Under the pieces are notes generated by a model, which ran no database searches, was not told the DNA's origin, and saw only the letters and a list, made by a program, of their open reading frames with translations. Of a stretch of 64,000 nt of DNA, positions 47,926 through 59,755 are shown in pieces. How positions within the stretch are numbered: position 1 is the first letter of the stretch; the number at the start of each line of letters is the position of its first letter. The translations under genes were made by a program, and so were the position numbers. Source of the stretch: Capillidium heterosporum. Taxonomy: Eukaryota; Entomophthoromycota; Entomophthoromycetes; Entomophthorales; Capillidiaceae. The stretch is taken from positions 186,001 through 250,000 of the forward strand of contig WBMQ01000014.1 in NCBI GenBank assembly GCA_016630905.1. Reading direction: 5' to 3'.

Positions 47926-49177
47926 CGTTGTAAAGTCTTGTAGTTGGGATGGTTAATATTAAAGCTAGATTTGCAGCTAGAATTTGTCGTTAAATACACT
48001 TTCTATAAGGTGACCCTCGATCCAATTTCCCCCAGATTGTAGGTTTCGGTTTTAGTCTTCGACTTAGCACACCAACTTACCTTCCCCACCTTAAATACTC
48101 GATTTAGGTCTGATATTAATTTGAGTTGAGGGCTAAAGGCTTTATATCGATCATCAAAATGTGCCAATAATTTGGGATGTTGGTTGAGTGCTTTGCATTA
48201 TGTTGTTGGATCTTTGGCTGATCCCTAGATTTTCTAGAATTGTAGATGCAGACGAGAAGAATGGTGACGTATTTTCTAGTAGTTTGGTCATCACGTTCTC
48301 CTTGTGACTTGGCACCAGTTAGGTTTTAAGCTCATTGTACTGTATGTTTTGATGTTGGCATTGACGTTGAAGTTATTTTTACATTTTCAAGGTCTCAGCA
48401 TTCGATTTGGCAGAGCATTGGTTTTGTTTGAATGAAGACTCCATTGATTCTTTATGATACTTGGAGTTTGGAGGATTGAATGGAAAATTTTGGGTTCTCT
48501 AAAAAATTTGAAGGATTTTAGGCGGATCTGTAAGTCTGATTCCAGCGTTCCGAAATGTTGGGAGAAATTTCATAGTTGGATTTGTAGAAAAGCTTCCAAT
48601 ACTTTTAAACAGTCATTGTACTTTAGCAGAATCTATAGGCTTATCTAACAATATTAGGGTTGAAATTCAAACTATAAAGCTATACATATTTTCACTATCA
48701 CTTATTACTAATAAGTTCTTTTATACCACCTACCTGAATTAATTCCATGCTTGGCTGAAAAACTAATCTAGCCAGCTGGTACAAAGCCCACAATTGATTG
48801 AAACATCTATTGTAATTTCTTTTTGTGGATTTGAACCGATATAAGGGTATTCTATAAATTAGAAAGCTTAGCGAAGGTGGCTTTACATCACTTATTAGGC
48901 AATTTATATGCTTACTACCCCTACAATTGGGCATGGTATATTTCAGCGTTGATTTCAGCAAATTGTTACTCTAGCAAACATAATAATAATGGGCATTGTA
49001 GAAACCCAGTACAAACTTACAATCTATTGTGACTTCCAATATCCATCCACCACCACAAAGCCAAGGTAAAAGCTTTTTTCATTTCTTGTTTTTTACATAC
49101 TTTCAATTTATTACTGCTTAGAGCAAACTCCAACAACAATAACCTCAACATCAACAGGCCTGTAACAACAAACAGAC
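47926..49177. other. Intergenic, nothing recognised
   Basis: About 1.25 kb. Short frames on both strands lack ATG starts or family matches. Confidence 0.35.
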
Positions 49178-50189
49178 ATGAAATTCCAATTATCTACCCT
49201 ACTGACCTTCAGTTCTTGCTTTAGGCGCCTTAGGTAATTTTCCGTTTTATTGTTCAAAGTCCTAATTTATAATTGAAATTTAGCTCATCACGGTCATCAC
49301 AAACACCGTGTCGAGGATGTAGGAAAAACCTCAATAGAATTAGCTAGTGACCCAACCAACCCTGACCACTTTTTAGTTACTGTTGAACGAGTTGACGACT
49401 TAGTAACTAAGGAAGGAAGTCCATTAGCCTGAGCGTATTATTTCCATCGCTTTGAACTTCTACGTCGAAGGCGAAGACCTTTTACTCAATGGTAACAAAG
49501 TAGCACCAGTCGGTAATGACGCTGTCGTGACCGTTGTCAACGCTACTTATGTTCGTGAAAACATCAGCGAAGATGGTGCTAAGCGTCTTGTCAAGCACTT
49601 TGATCAAGGTTTAGTCAACGTCGCCATCGCTACTTCGGTTGAAGATTTCGCCCTAGTTGATGAGGAAGGAAACGCTGCTCTGGGCCGTCGTATCTCCATC
49701 CACGAGAAAATCTTGGAGGTTGAAGGCAAAGATGTCATCCAAACCGAGTTCTCAGAGCAGGTACTGGACCTCTACACCAACGGGACTATCATTCGCAAGG
49801 TTTCGGAGCCTAAACTGGAGTCTATTATGATTGTTAAAGGTAGTTTTTTATTATTTGCTGTCAATTTTAACCTTTTGTCTCTAGCCTTGAACTCTAAATA
49901 CGCCTGCAGTGGTGCCAAGGCCTGGGCCCGCATCCATCCCTTGGTACGAGGCAGTATTATTGGAGCCTTGATAGGTTTGATCTTATCTATCCTTGTCTAC
50001 GTCCCAGTTGCTCTCTTCATCCGTCGTCGTCGTCGCAACGCTGCCCCCGCCTACGATTCTTTGGCCACTGAGGAAGACATTTTACCCAGCTACATCGAGA
50101 AGGACGCTACCATTTTCGCTGAGATTGACATCAAGGAGGAAGAGAAGATGACTGCTATGGAGGCTATCATCAAAGAGGGACGCCACTAA
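49178..50189 (+). CDS. Type I membrane protein, paralogue of the gene at 31.3 kb; family unknown
   Basis: Exons: 49178-49233, 49284-49839 and 49885-50189. The starting ATG gives MKFQLSTLL. The rest of a signal peptide (SVLALGALAHHGHH) is in the next frame, and a second shift occurs near 49,430 between DDLVTKEGSPLA and ERIISIALNFYVEG. Past this the frame is open: ectodomain with GRRISIHEKILEVEGKDVIQ and LDLYTNGTIIRKV, then one strong helix (SIIGALIGLILSILVYVPVALF) capped by RRRRR and an acidic tail with EEDILPSYIEKD. The helix and stop-transfer Arg cluster show a type I topology. The coding sense is clear and codon use strong, so I suspect single-base sequence errors rather than a dead gene. 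No known family. Confidence 0.7.
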
Positions 50190-50923
50190 TGAGTTTTAGT
50201 TGTAGTTGATTTTCTACTTGATCGTGCCTATTGAATTATAGTACTCATTAAACCTAGTATAGTTATAGCTTATGTCATCAGTGTTTTATATATGTATTTA
50301 CAACATTACAATATAGATCTGAAAAGCTTTCATGATATATATAAATGGTATAAGTGTAATATATCTTTAAATAGCTATGCATTAATTCCTGTATTTAAAA
50401 AACCGTATAAATTGGACTGTAACCAAAACGATATAATCGATTATTTCTCCATTATACATTAATAAATTTGTTTGATATAGCCAATTTTATATAAAATTGC
50501 CGTAGTATATATGCTTTCATTTGAATGTTAGGCCAAGGCACGCATCCAAAGCTTATGCAGTGATCAGCTAAGGATCAATATGGTATAGTGATTTATTAGG
50601 ATATACATATATCTACAATCACGACTAAATCAAATTAGTTGTTGATTGTCAAACCCACTTTGATTGCAGATAACATAGACCTACATCTACCCACCCAATC
50701 AATTGAACAAATAGGCAGTTAGGTCTGGGAAAGCGTTGCCACACCATATATAAGTTTAGAGCACACAAGTATATTCTATATAATATATGTATACTCAAAA
50801 ATTCATCTAAAGCACTAACATAGCTTTACAATCTTTAATACTATATATATTAAAATAATAAAATTTATTTTCACAGTACAACCAGCATTTAATATGACCC
50901 TTCAAAGGCTATTTCAACCTAGC
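50190..50923. other. Intergenic, AT-rich
   Basis: Spacer before the VTKT-repeat cluster; nothing recognised. Confidence 0.4.
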
Positions 50924-51376
50924 TTAAGGCTTCTTGACGGGGTAAGAAGGGGGGTCGATGGGATAGGAAGGAGGATTGGTAGGGTAAGCAGGAGGGTTTA
51001 CGGGGTAGGAGGGAGGGCAAGTGGAGACAGTTTTAGTCTTGGTGACTTCCTGGGTCTTGGTAGCGGTCTCAGTCTTAGTAACTTCCTGGGTCTTAGTTAC
51101 GGTCTTGGTCTTGGTCTTGGTTGAAGGTACGGCAGTGGGGTAGCCCTGGTTGCAGTCAGCAGTCTTCGTCTTGGTCTTGGTCTTGGTGATAGTAACGGGG
51201 TTGGTGACAATGCTGGTAACGGTGCAGTACTCGGTCTTGGTAGCTACCTGGGTCTTGGTGACAGTGTCAGTTTCGGTCTTAGTGACGGCCTTGCAGGTTT
51301 CACTCTTGGGCTTGTTGTGGGCTAAGGCGGGGCTAGCTAAGGCCAGACATACGAGGGCAATGGCGGCAAACTTCAT
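50924..51376 (-). CDS. Secreted VTKT-repeat cell-surface protein (copy 1)
   Basis: Intronless, 150 residues. Signal peptide MKFAAIALVCLALASPALAH, then a Cys-bearing stretch, then runs of the tetrad V-T-K-T and variants (TVTKTQ, EVTKTE), one DCNQGYPTA motif, and a Pro-rich C-terminus (STCPPSYPVNPPAYPTNPP). There is no GPI-anchor signal. The Thr density suggests O-glycosylation; alternating Val-Thr favours beta strands or fibres. Related to the next two genes by shared signal peptide, Cys positions and tail. A cell wall or extracellular matrix role is inferred. I know no named family. Confidence 0.8.
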   Translation of the reverse strand: MKFAAIALVCLALASPALAHNKPKSETCKAVTKTETDTVTKTQVATKTEYCTVTSIVTNPVTITKTKTKTKTADCNQGYPTAVPSTKTKTKTVTKTQEVTKTETATKTQEVTKTKTVSTCPPSYPVNPPAYPTNPPSYPIDPPSYPVKKP

Positions 51377-52175
51377 TTTATATTAGGTAAGGAATTGTAA
51401 TTAGGTGAACTAAAGTTTTGAAACTAAGACTTGGGAAGTTAAGACCTATCGTATCGGTTTATATACCTGACGAAATGTACATTTCTATTTTTACTTGGGA
51501 TATCTTACATGAAGTTATTGGGCTTAGTTAGGGTAAAGGTTGATTTAAAAGGCATACGTATCGATTCAAAAGGTATACGTATTACTGTGTAGTACCCTTT
51601 TGATCAATTATTTAAAAATAGCTTGAGTTGGTAAATAATTTACACTCAAAAATCTATTGAAATTCTGACTTTGACATTGCTTATTCCTAAAATGTTATTT
51701 ACATCGAAAGTCATCAAGAGCTTTCTTTGAATCACAAAGGAGCCAAGGTAGGATTACTGGAACATTGTATATATTGAGTGTGTAGTGGAGTATGGGTTTG
51801 ATAGGGTTTACTATATATATTTGCTCGATACTTCAGATAGATCTACCTAAACTTATTGATCAAACCTTATATTATTAGACATCCATATAAGGTTTACACC
51901 ATGGTCCTTGAAGGAACAATATAGTATAATAAGTTTACTAGAATATAATTATATCTATAGCGATAACTAAAAATGGATTTTTTGTTGTAAAGTCTTCTTT
52001 AATTACAGGTATTATAAGTTTGAATCTCTCGGAGGTATATAAATATTCCGACGTTCGCTCACAACACTAGTATGGCATTATAAACCTCAATATTCTAAAA
52101 ATATGAGCTAAAGCACTAATCAATTTCCATAATACAAGAAGCATTTATTATAAATCCTTAAAAAGATACTTAAAC
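51377..52175. other. Intergenic within the VTKT tandem array
   Basis: Bases just upstream of copy 1's ATG (TTAGGTAAGGAATTGTAATT, then GGTGAACTAA) recur upstream of copy 3, so promoter sequence was duplicated with the gene. Confidence 0.4.
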
Positions 52176-52784
52176 CTAAAGAGCTTTAGGCTTTTTAGTG
52201 GAGTAAGGAGGGTGGACGGGACAGGAAGGAGGACAGGTGAAGATGGTCTGCATCCGGGTCTTGGCAGAAAATTGAGCCTTGGTTTTTATGGCAGGTCTAG
52301 CAGTTGGGTAGCTCTGGATGTAGCTGGCAGTCTTAATTTCAATCTTGATCTCCGTCTTGGTAGTAGCAGGGGCAGTGACAGTAGTGATAATGGGAGGGAG
52401 GGTTTTGGTAGAAACCTCGATAACGGGCTTGATTACGGTAGCAGTAACTAAGTCTGTCTTTATGGAGATTTTAGCCTTGGTAACGGTGAAGCCTACAATG
52501 AGCAGACTGGTGACGATACTAGTTAGAGTGCTGATCTCAGTCTTGATAGCTACTTTGCTCTTAGTGATGCCATCGATTACTTAGGAAGTAGCGACTGAGG
52601 CGACAGTCTTGGTAACAGGGTATTTGTAACTGTTGTTCTGGGTTATTGTATGGGTCTTGGTCTTGATGATCTAGCCAATTTCGGTCTCAGTTTCAGTGAC
52701 GGTTTTACAGGTCTTGGGCTTGTTGGGAGCTAAGGTGGAACTGGCTAAAGTGAGGTATATAATTGTAATAAAAGTGAACTTCAT
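52176..52784 (-). pseudogene. Decayed VTKT-repeat protein gene (copy 2)
   Basis: Starts with ATG and a signal-peptide-like MKFTFITIIYLTLASSTLAP, then NKPKTCKTVTETETEIG before an early stop. Remnants of the V-T repeat and of the Pro-rich end (TKKPKAL) continue to 52,176 in shifted frames. Flanked by intact copies 1 and 3 in the same orientation. Confidence 0.75.
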
Positions 52785-53714
52785 TGAATTAGGTAGGTAG
52801 CTATTATTGGGTAAGCTAGGATTTCAAAACCAAAACTTTGTAACTTATCGCGTACTTTGTATACTTGTATATTGGACAAAGTACGCTGTTTCTATTGATC
52901 TGTGATATATCATATGGAGTTAATAGATTTGCTTAGGACAATGATTTATTATCAAGATGTACATATTGATGGGTACTATCTCTGATCAACTTTGCCAAAT
53001 AGCTGAGTAGGATCAAAGCTACCAATTGCTATTTTTATATCATAGGTTTCAAGATGGGATTACTGAAATACCATATTTAGTAAGTTTACAGAAAATATGG
53101 GTTTGTACGGAACTTAATGTATGTATATGTACTTGATAATTTATATAAACCTACTTGAACTTATAAATATCACTATTTTATATATAAAAACGGGATTTTC
53201 TATCAATTTTGGTTTAAATTAATGCTAGGCTATAATGAGGATTCTTATAGAAACTTGATATAACTAATTTATATAGAATTACCGTTTTATATATGATATT
53301 TATACTCCATGACAAAATATATGGCGAAGCTTAATCTTATTCCAACTGATTGTTTTAACTTTATTCTAAATTTATAAAGGTGGATATGGAATAGCCTGCT
53401 AATCAGAATAAAGCCAAGTTACCAAATATTTAAGTAAAAGAGCTATATAGTAATGATTTTATTAGGTTGTGCATATATATATATAACCACACCTAGTAAA
53501 AAAAACTATATATAGATGTAAAATAATCTTAAAATATAGATTTTATTTATGTATAACTTATAAAAACATACAATTACTTCAAAAATCATTCACAACATTA
53601 GTATGGTTTATAAGCTTCGATTTTCTAAAAGTATAACTAAAACGACAAAAAATTTATTTCCACAGTACAACCAACATTTAATACAAACCTTTCAAAAGCT
53701 ATTTGACATGACAC
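52785..53714. other. Intergenic within the VTKT tandem array
   Basis: AT-rich. The bases after copy 3 (near 53,650: ATTTCCACAGTACAACCAAC, then ATTTAATA) closely match those after copy 1 (near 50,870), marking a duplicated 3' flank. Confidence 0.45.
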
Positions 53715-54323
53715 TTAAGGCTTCTTGGTAGGGTAAGAAGGGGGGTGGACGGGGTAAGAGGGGGGGCAGGTAGAGACGGTCTGGGTCTTGGTGACGGTCT
53801 GAGTCTCGGTCTTGGTTGAGGGCTTAGCGGTAGGGTAGCCCTGAACGCAGCTGGCGGTCTTAGTTTCGGTCTTAGTCTCAGTCTTAGTGACAGCGGGGGC
53901 GGTTACGGTGGCGGTAACAGGGGGAAGGGTTTGAGTAACGACATCGGTAACGGGCTTGGTAACGGTGGCGGTAGTAACATCGGTCTTGGTCGAAGTCTCA
54001 GTCTTGGTAACAGTGACAGGGACGCTGACGGTGACGGGATTGGTGACGATGCTGGTCAAAGTACTGACCTCAGTCTTGGTAGATACCTCGGTTTTGGTAA
54101 TGACGTCGGTTACCTTGGAGGTGACAACCGAGGTGATGGTCTTGGTGACGGGGTACTCGATGTTATTGGTCTTGGTAACGGTCTGGGTCTTGGTTTTGGT
54201 AACATAGTCGGTTTCAGTCTTAGTCTTGGTGACGGCCTTGCAAGTGCTGGACTTGGGCTTGCCGTGGGCTAAGGCGGGGCTAGCTAAGGCGAGAGCGACG
54301 ATGACGATGGCAGCAAACTTCAT
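53715..54323 (-). CDS. Secreted VTKT-repeat cell-surface protein (copy 3)
   Basis: Intronless, 202 residues. Signal peptide MKFAAIVIVALALASPALAH nearly identical to copy 1, then STCKAVTKTK and a longer repeat region of V-T-K-T, V-T-x-P and T-E-V-S-T units. It ends with the shared Cys-bearing CVQGYPTAKPSTKTE and the Pro-rich tail CPPSYPVHPPSYPTKKP. The extra length over copy 1 comes from additional repeat units. Regulation is probably shared because the upstream bases are conserved. Surface or secreted adhesin-like role inferred. Confidence 0.8.
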   Translation of the reverse strand: MKFAAIVIVALALASPALAHGKPKSSTCKAVTKTKTETDYVTKTKTQTVTKTNNIEYPVTKTITSVVTSKVTDVITKTEVSTKTEVSTLTSIVTNPVTVSVPVTVTKTETSTKTDVTTATVTKPVTDVVTQTLPPVTATVTAPAVTKTETKTETKTASCVQGYPTAKPSTKTETQTVTKTQTVSTCPPSYPVHPPSYPTKKP

Positions 54324-56395
54324 TATATTAGGTAGATAGTTGTAATTAGGTGAACTAAGATTTTGAAACTAAAACCTGCAGACTTATCACTCAACTTGCA
54401 GACTTATATACTGTACTAAAAACGAAGTGCCTTTTATTTTGTGATATCTCACATGGAGCTAATAGTCTTATTTAGGAGAGGAGGGTTATTATTAAGGTAT
54501 ATACATTAATAAGCACTACTCTTTTAGTCAACTTTGCTAAATAAATTAGGTAGGTAGATAGCATCAGATCAAAAATATATTAGGACTCCAGCTACAATCT
54601 GCTCATTCCTATAATGCTGTTTGCATCGAAAGCTATCAAGGTTTCAAGATAAAAGTATTGGAATGCTATATGTATTGGATCTGTAGTGAAAATAGGTATT
54701 TTTGTGGTGCTTAATATGCGTACATGTGTATATACGTTTGATACTTTACATAGAAATACCTAAGTTTGTAGACCTTGCCATTCAGCAAGCAAAATCTGGA
54801 TCTGTAATGGCTGATCTAGCTTTTCGAATTCTCCGATTTATAGAGCAACATGGACTAATAAGACTAATTTAAGCTAAAAGCCTTTGCTGCAATAGATTTG
54901 TTCTTAAAATCGTCTACAACATTCTCCGTTTAAAAGCTACATAAAGGAACAAAGTACAAAGTATGTAGGCATCGAAGCTATTTGTTTTGCTACTAGTGAA
55001 AACCCTCTACCAGGTTATCAGAAGATATGTACCAATAATTTGTTGTTGACTTTAATGGCTAATACATTTACTAAGTAACATAAAAATAGATTTGTTCTTA
55101 TAAATAGCCTTTTATCAATGGAATATAAGTAACACTTTGTTCAAATGCAAACGAGTTTTCAAATATATTGTTTTGACAAATGGGAATATAAAGATGCTTT
55201 GGATCAAAATGTCGAGAACCAACTATCGCTAAAGAGCAGTAGATTCGATCTATACAGCGATGGCTATAAAACATAGCATTTCAGAGCACTGATTCAACGA
55301 GAATATATAGCATGCTTAGGATGGAGGAAGTAGGTCTATAGGCAGGTCAACTACTGTAGAGTTAGCCACTGTAATTTTAAAGAACAGTTGCTCTTGTATA
55401 TACCATAGGTGTTAATTGGCTGTTTACTAAATCGGTAGAAGGGCGTGATCAGAATAACATTTAGTTGTACCACACAGCTGCTTTCATAGATTGACCCTAA
55501 AAGGTATACTCTGATCAGCAAATACTGTTATCAAAGATAACTTTGCTTTACTATTAGAAAAACACTCAAAATTATCGTTTTTACCAGCCGAATGTCTACT
55601 TTAGGGGAGATAAACTAAGTTCTGCAACGGACCATCCACTAGTCCAGCTGCACTAGCCTTTTTAACCAGCATCTCAAAATCGAACATTAACTTTTGGAGG
55701 ATTGGCACTTAATTACGGATTATTAGATAAATTGGCATAAGTTTCGGCTTTATTTAGTTTCCAATTTCTCTACAATTTTTAGCATTGATCAGATTTTCTT
55801 TGATAGTAGACATTTATTACTCTTCTATTGAAGTCCAACATTATAATGTTGCGATGAAAAGTACAAGAATTTCTGTTGTAGATGAGATGCCTCCAAATCT
55901 TGAAAAGTTGTCCCGAATCTCTGTAAATGAAGTTGACTAAGTCTTCATACTAATTTCCCATCAATCTATCATGATCAAAGCCTATTTCCAATATAAGTCT
56001 TTTTGAACGTATCCCACTGATAAGCCTAGAGGCATGTATAACATGGGCTATATCTGTGATATCGAACTTTGCTAATGTTGTTTATCCTCAGTAAGCAGAT
56101 AGGCTTTTATAATTTCGGCGTTCTAAGTGGCTGAAAAATATAGACGTATATGAATAAACAAAGTGATAACGCTGGCTTTTAAAACAGTAATATGGTTATG
56201 CATCTAATAGAAGCATGTATACTTCAAAATAAAGATTTAAAAGACAATTTAAATATAAAGCTGATATTAAAGACAAATTGTATAGACTATATTTAATAAT
56301 ATTGTAAGCTACCCAAATCAACATCAAATCACTTAATAAGCTTCAAAGATATCTCAAAAGCAGCATTGGGGTTTAAAATTAAGTTAACCTACAGT
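54324..56395. other. Intergenic, nothing recognised
   Basis: About 2 kb of AT-rich sequence with only short broken frames. The first 60 bases match the upstream flank of copy 1. Confidence 0.35.
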
Positions 56396-58117
56396 TTAGT
56401 AGTAACGGGTAGGTCTAGGACGTCTGGTGGAGGTACTCTTATAAGGACGAGTGCTAGTAGTTTTGTAGGGACGAGTGCTGGTAGTACTCTTGTAGGGACG
56501 AGTACTGGTAGATGATTTGTAGGGACGAGTACTGGTAGATGATTTGTAGGGACGAGTACTGGTAGATGATTTGTAGGGACGAGTGCTGGTGGATGATTTG
56601 TAGGGACGAGTACTAGTGGATACTGAAGAGCTACTAGGCTTTGAGCTGCTTGAGACAGAAGTAGTAGTGTAAGGACGAGTACTAGTACTTACAGATGAGC
56701 TTGAAACCGAATCACTACTTGAGATTGAAGAGGTACTACTGTAGGGACGAGTGCTGGTTGAGATTGATGAGCTGGAGACGGAATCACTACTCGAAACGGA
56801 AGTACTACTGTAAGGACGAGTACTAGTGCTTACAGATGAGCTGGAAACTGAGTCGCTACTCGAGATGGAAGAGGTGACTGAGTCGCTACTCGAGATGGAA
56901 GAGGTACTACTGTAAGGGCGGGTACTAGTACTTACAGAAGAACTGGAGACGGAATCACTGCTTGAAATGGAAGAAGTGCTGCTGTAAGGACGAGTGCTGG
57001 TTGAGATTGATGAGCTGGAGACGGAATCACTACTCGAAACGGAAGTACTACTGTAAGGACGAGTACTAGTGCTTACAGATGAGCTGGAAACTGAGTCGCT
57101 ACTCGAGATGGAAGAGGTACTACTGTAAGGGCGGGTACTAGTACTTACAGAAGAACTGGAGACGGAATCACTGCTTGAAATGGAAGAAGTGCTGCTATAA
57201 GGACGAGTGCTAGTGGTACTCTTATAAGGACGGGTACTGGTGGTGCTTTTATAGGGGCGAGTACTAGTGGATACTGAAGAGCTGCTTGATACGGAAGTAG
57301 TAGTGTAAGGACGAGTACTGGTTGAAATAGTAGTACTGGAAACCGAATCACTGCTAGAAATAGAGGAGGTGCTGCTATAAGGACGGGTGCTGGTAGAAAC
57401 TGAAGAGCTAGAAGCAGAGTCACTGCTCGAAACGGAGGAGGTACTACTGTAGGGACGGGTACTGGTACTTACAGAAGAGCTGGAGACAGAATCACTGCTT
57501 GAGATGGAAGAAGTGCTGCTGTAAGGACGAGTACTGGTTGAGATTGATGAGCTAGAGACGGAATCACTACTTGAAACGGAAGTACTACTGTAAGGGCGAG
57601 TGCTAGTACTTACAGATGAGCTTGAAACCGAATCGCTGCTTGAGATGGAAGAGGTGCTACTGTAAGGACGAGTACTAGTGCTTACAGAAGAACTGGAGAC
57701 GGAATCACTGCTTGAAATGGAAGAAGTGCTACTGTAAGGACGAGTGCTGGTACTTACAGATGAGCTTGAAACCGAATCACTGCTCGAAACGGAAGAAGTA
57801 CTGCTGTAAGGACGAGTACTAGTGCTTACAGATGAGCTGGAAATGGAAGTACTGCTATAGGGGCGAGTACTTGTTGAGATAGAAGTAGTACTGTAAGGAC
57901 GGGTGCTAGTAGTTGAGTGTTTGGATGAAGTGCTGTAAGGGCGGGAGCTGCTTGAAGTCGAAGTAGACGAAGTGTAGTAGGGTCTCGATGATCTGCTAGG
58001 TCGGTAAGGATTATAGGGATTGTAAGGGTTATAGCCGTTAACTTGGTTTTGATTTTGAGGGCTAGCCTCGTTCAAAGTGGCCAAGAGGAAAGGTAAGATT
58101 AAGCTGATGGTCTTCAT
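56396..58117 (-). CDS. Secreted Ser/Thr-rich repeat (mucin-like) surface protein
   Basis: Intronless, 573 residues, more than half Ser or Thr. Signal peptide (MKTISLILPFLLATLNEASP), a short Asn/Tyr/Pro repeat (NPYNPYNPYRP), then about twenty imperfect units of 20-24 residues built on STRPYSSTS and SSDSVSSSSVST. The C-terminal part switches to TRPYKSSTS units and ends in a basic tail (RRPRPTRYY). No Cys, no folded domain and no GPI signal seen. Every unit carries a conserved TRPY core. Heavy O-glycosylation and a cell wall or mucilage role are inferred. Near-identical blocks show recent internal duplication, so length probably varies between strains. Confidence 0.82.
   Translation of the reverse strand: MKTISLILPFLLATLNEASPQNQNQVNGYNPYNPYNPYRPSRSSRPYYTSSTSTSSSSRPYSTSSKHSTTSTRPYSTTSISTSTRPYSSTSISSSSVSTSTRPYSSTSSVSSSDSVSSSSVSTSTRPYSSTSSISSSDSVSSSSVSTSTRPYSSTSSISSSDSVSSSSVSTSTRPYSSTSVSSSDSVSSSSISTSTRPYSSTSSISSSDSVSSSSVSTSTRPYSSTSSVSSSDSASSSSVSTSTRPYSSTSSISSSDSVSSTTISTSTRPYTTTSVSSSSSVSTSTRPYKSTTSTRPYKSTTSTRPYSSTSSISSSDSVSSSSVSTSTRPYSSTSSISSSDSVSSSSVSTSTRPYSSTSVSSSDSVSSSSISTSTRPYSSTSSISSSDSVSSSSVSTSTRPYSSTSSISSSDSVTSSISSSDSVSSSSVSTSTRPYSSTSVSSSDSVSSSSISTSTRPYSSTSSISSSDSVSSSSVSTSTRPYTTTSVSSSSKPSSSSVSTSTRPYKSSTSTRPYKSSTSTRPYKSSTSTRPYKSSTSTRPYKSTTSTRPYKTTSTRPYKSTSTRRPRPTRYY
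56730..57200. repeat. Internal segmental duplication in the Ser/Thr-rich gene
   Basis: A block starting near 56,754 (TTGAGATTGATGAGCTGGAG and on) recurs almost unchanged from about 56,997, an offset of roughly 240 bases. This shows recent unit duplication by slippage or unequal crossing-over. Confidence 0.7.
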
Positions 58118-59755
58118 TGTATATTATTAAGTTTTTGTTACTATGTCAAATAGATACTTTGGATAATGTTTTGAAGTCAAGGTACCTTGCCACGTTTATA
58201 TATGAATTTTTCGTATATTTGGCTTTGAATTGGTTGCTTTAGTCAATGCAAGTGCTTTTTTTAGCTGGAGCTTTTATGAATATTTGCATTGTGTAGTGGC
58301 ATTAAAAAGGCAAATATTTTGAAAGTTGGACATGCCAATGTGTTTAGAATTCGATGAGCTATTATGCAAATTTTTCAAGTAAAGGTATGGAATCTAGATA
58401 GATTCAATACGTCTAATTACGAACAGATTGGTATGTTGGTATATATAGGTGCTTGAACTGATAAACCTATAGTAACGTGAAATTTGTATGGCATAGTTTT
58501 CAATTATTAACAATTTGATAGCATAGGTATCGTAGGTCTTGATAGAAGTTTATTTATAGCTCTTTGTATATGTGAAGATGAATCCCATAGACTATGGCAG
58601 CATCTTTAAGCTAGGTATTAGGCCTTATCACCTTCAAACACCATATGCTTATCTCAGTCATGCTTACCGTATTACATTTTTACTTTTGGTTATACATTTC
58701 TTAGCGTCAAATAGCATTTCTAAACTACATCAGTTAAACTTGATGTCAAGGATTTTCCTTTTTGATTCACCTCCCAATAGTCGAAAACCCTATACATTTC
58801 AAATTAGGATGATATAGATATTTGATTTTATTCAAACAGAGATTTATATTATCAGTATGCTTGTGCTTTTGGATAGCAGCCAGTGCTTTGAGTTTACTTG
58901 CTCTATATTACAAATCTCAGCTTCCAAGCTTCGCTTATCTACAATATCATAATGAAAATGATTAAAACTGAAGTCGATAGACATACAGGAGTAGGTTATC
59001 CCATTGATAGTTTTGCTTGTTTATGTAGACTAAAAATAGTTTATAGCAGCTGTCGTTTCAGATAAGTGAAAAGAAATTTCTACCATATCCATATCCTAAT
59101 TTATTATATGGTTCATTTATATACTCAAGGTACTCCACATTAACCTGACCTTTATTATCTAGAATAGGTGAAAGTTGAACTAAAGGTTCTTTTTAACAGT
59201 TGTTCATTGACTCACACTACCTTACATAAGGTTGATACATCAGTTCAGCAAAGTTTATAGCTTCCCCTTTTTACTTTGAAGTTGGTATTTTGTTGTTAGC
59301 TCGCATACATCTTATTTATAAAGGCATATACCTTAGGTTAGATTTATAATAAGTATATGTTCAACTCTGCTAAGGATATATATATTTATATTGAAACGAA
59401 AGGTGAAGTGTTAAGAATTTGTAGTAAAGTAAACTATATCAAACAAATTAGAAGTTTTGGTTGGGATGTAACTACGAGGTAGATTATATCCTTCCCTCTT
59501 TCGAAAATGTGTGTAGTTTAAAGTTAAAACTTGTACTAAAAGTAGATGCAATCAATTTATTAAAGAGGATAGATATAGAAAATAGGTTAAAGATATCCAC
59601 CATTCAACTAGAATTGAAAAAGTAAAGGTATCTATACCTTACAATCAAGAGTTCAATCCTCCTCATCAGATATTTACTTTCAATAATACCTCAAAGAAAA
59701 TCTACAACACTATCAAAATACATTACCTAGCGATTTTCCTTCATTCAAAACTTTC
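58118..59755. other. Intergenic, nothing recognised
   Basis: An 81-codon open frame at 58,572-58,817 has no ATG at its 5' end and no match; not called. Confidence 0.35.

Noticed and set aside
50894-54272. Gly/Ser/Leu-rich and Val-rich plus-strand frames opposite the VTKT genes
   Set aside because: Repeat genes give open frames on both strands; only the minus strand has signal peptides.
56396-58117. CRISPR-like array
   Set aside because: The regular repeats are coding units of a Ser/Thr-rich protein in one open frame, in a eukaryote.
58572-58817. 81-codon plus-strand frame
   Set aside because: No ATG at the start, AT-rich, unmatched; probably chance.
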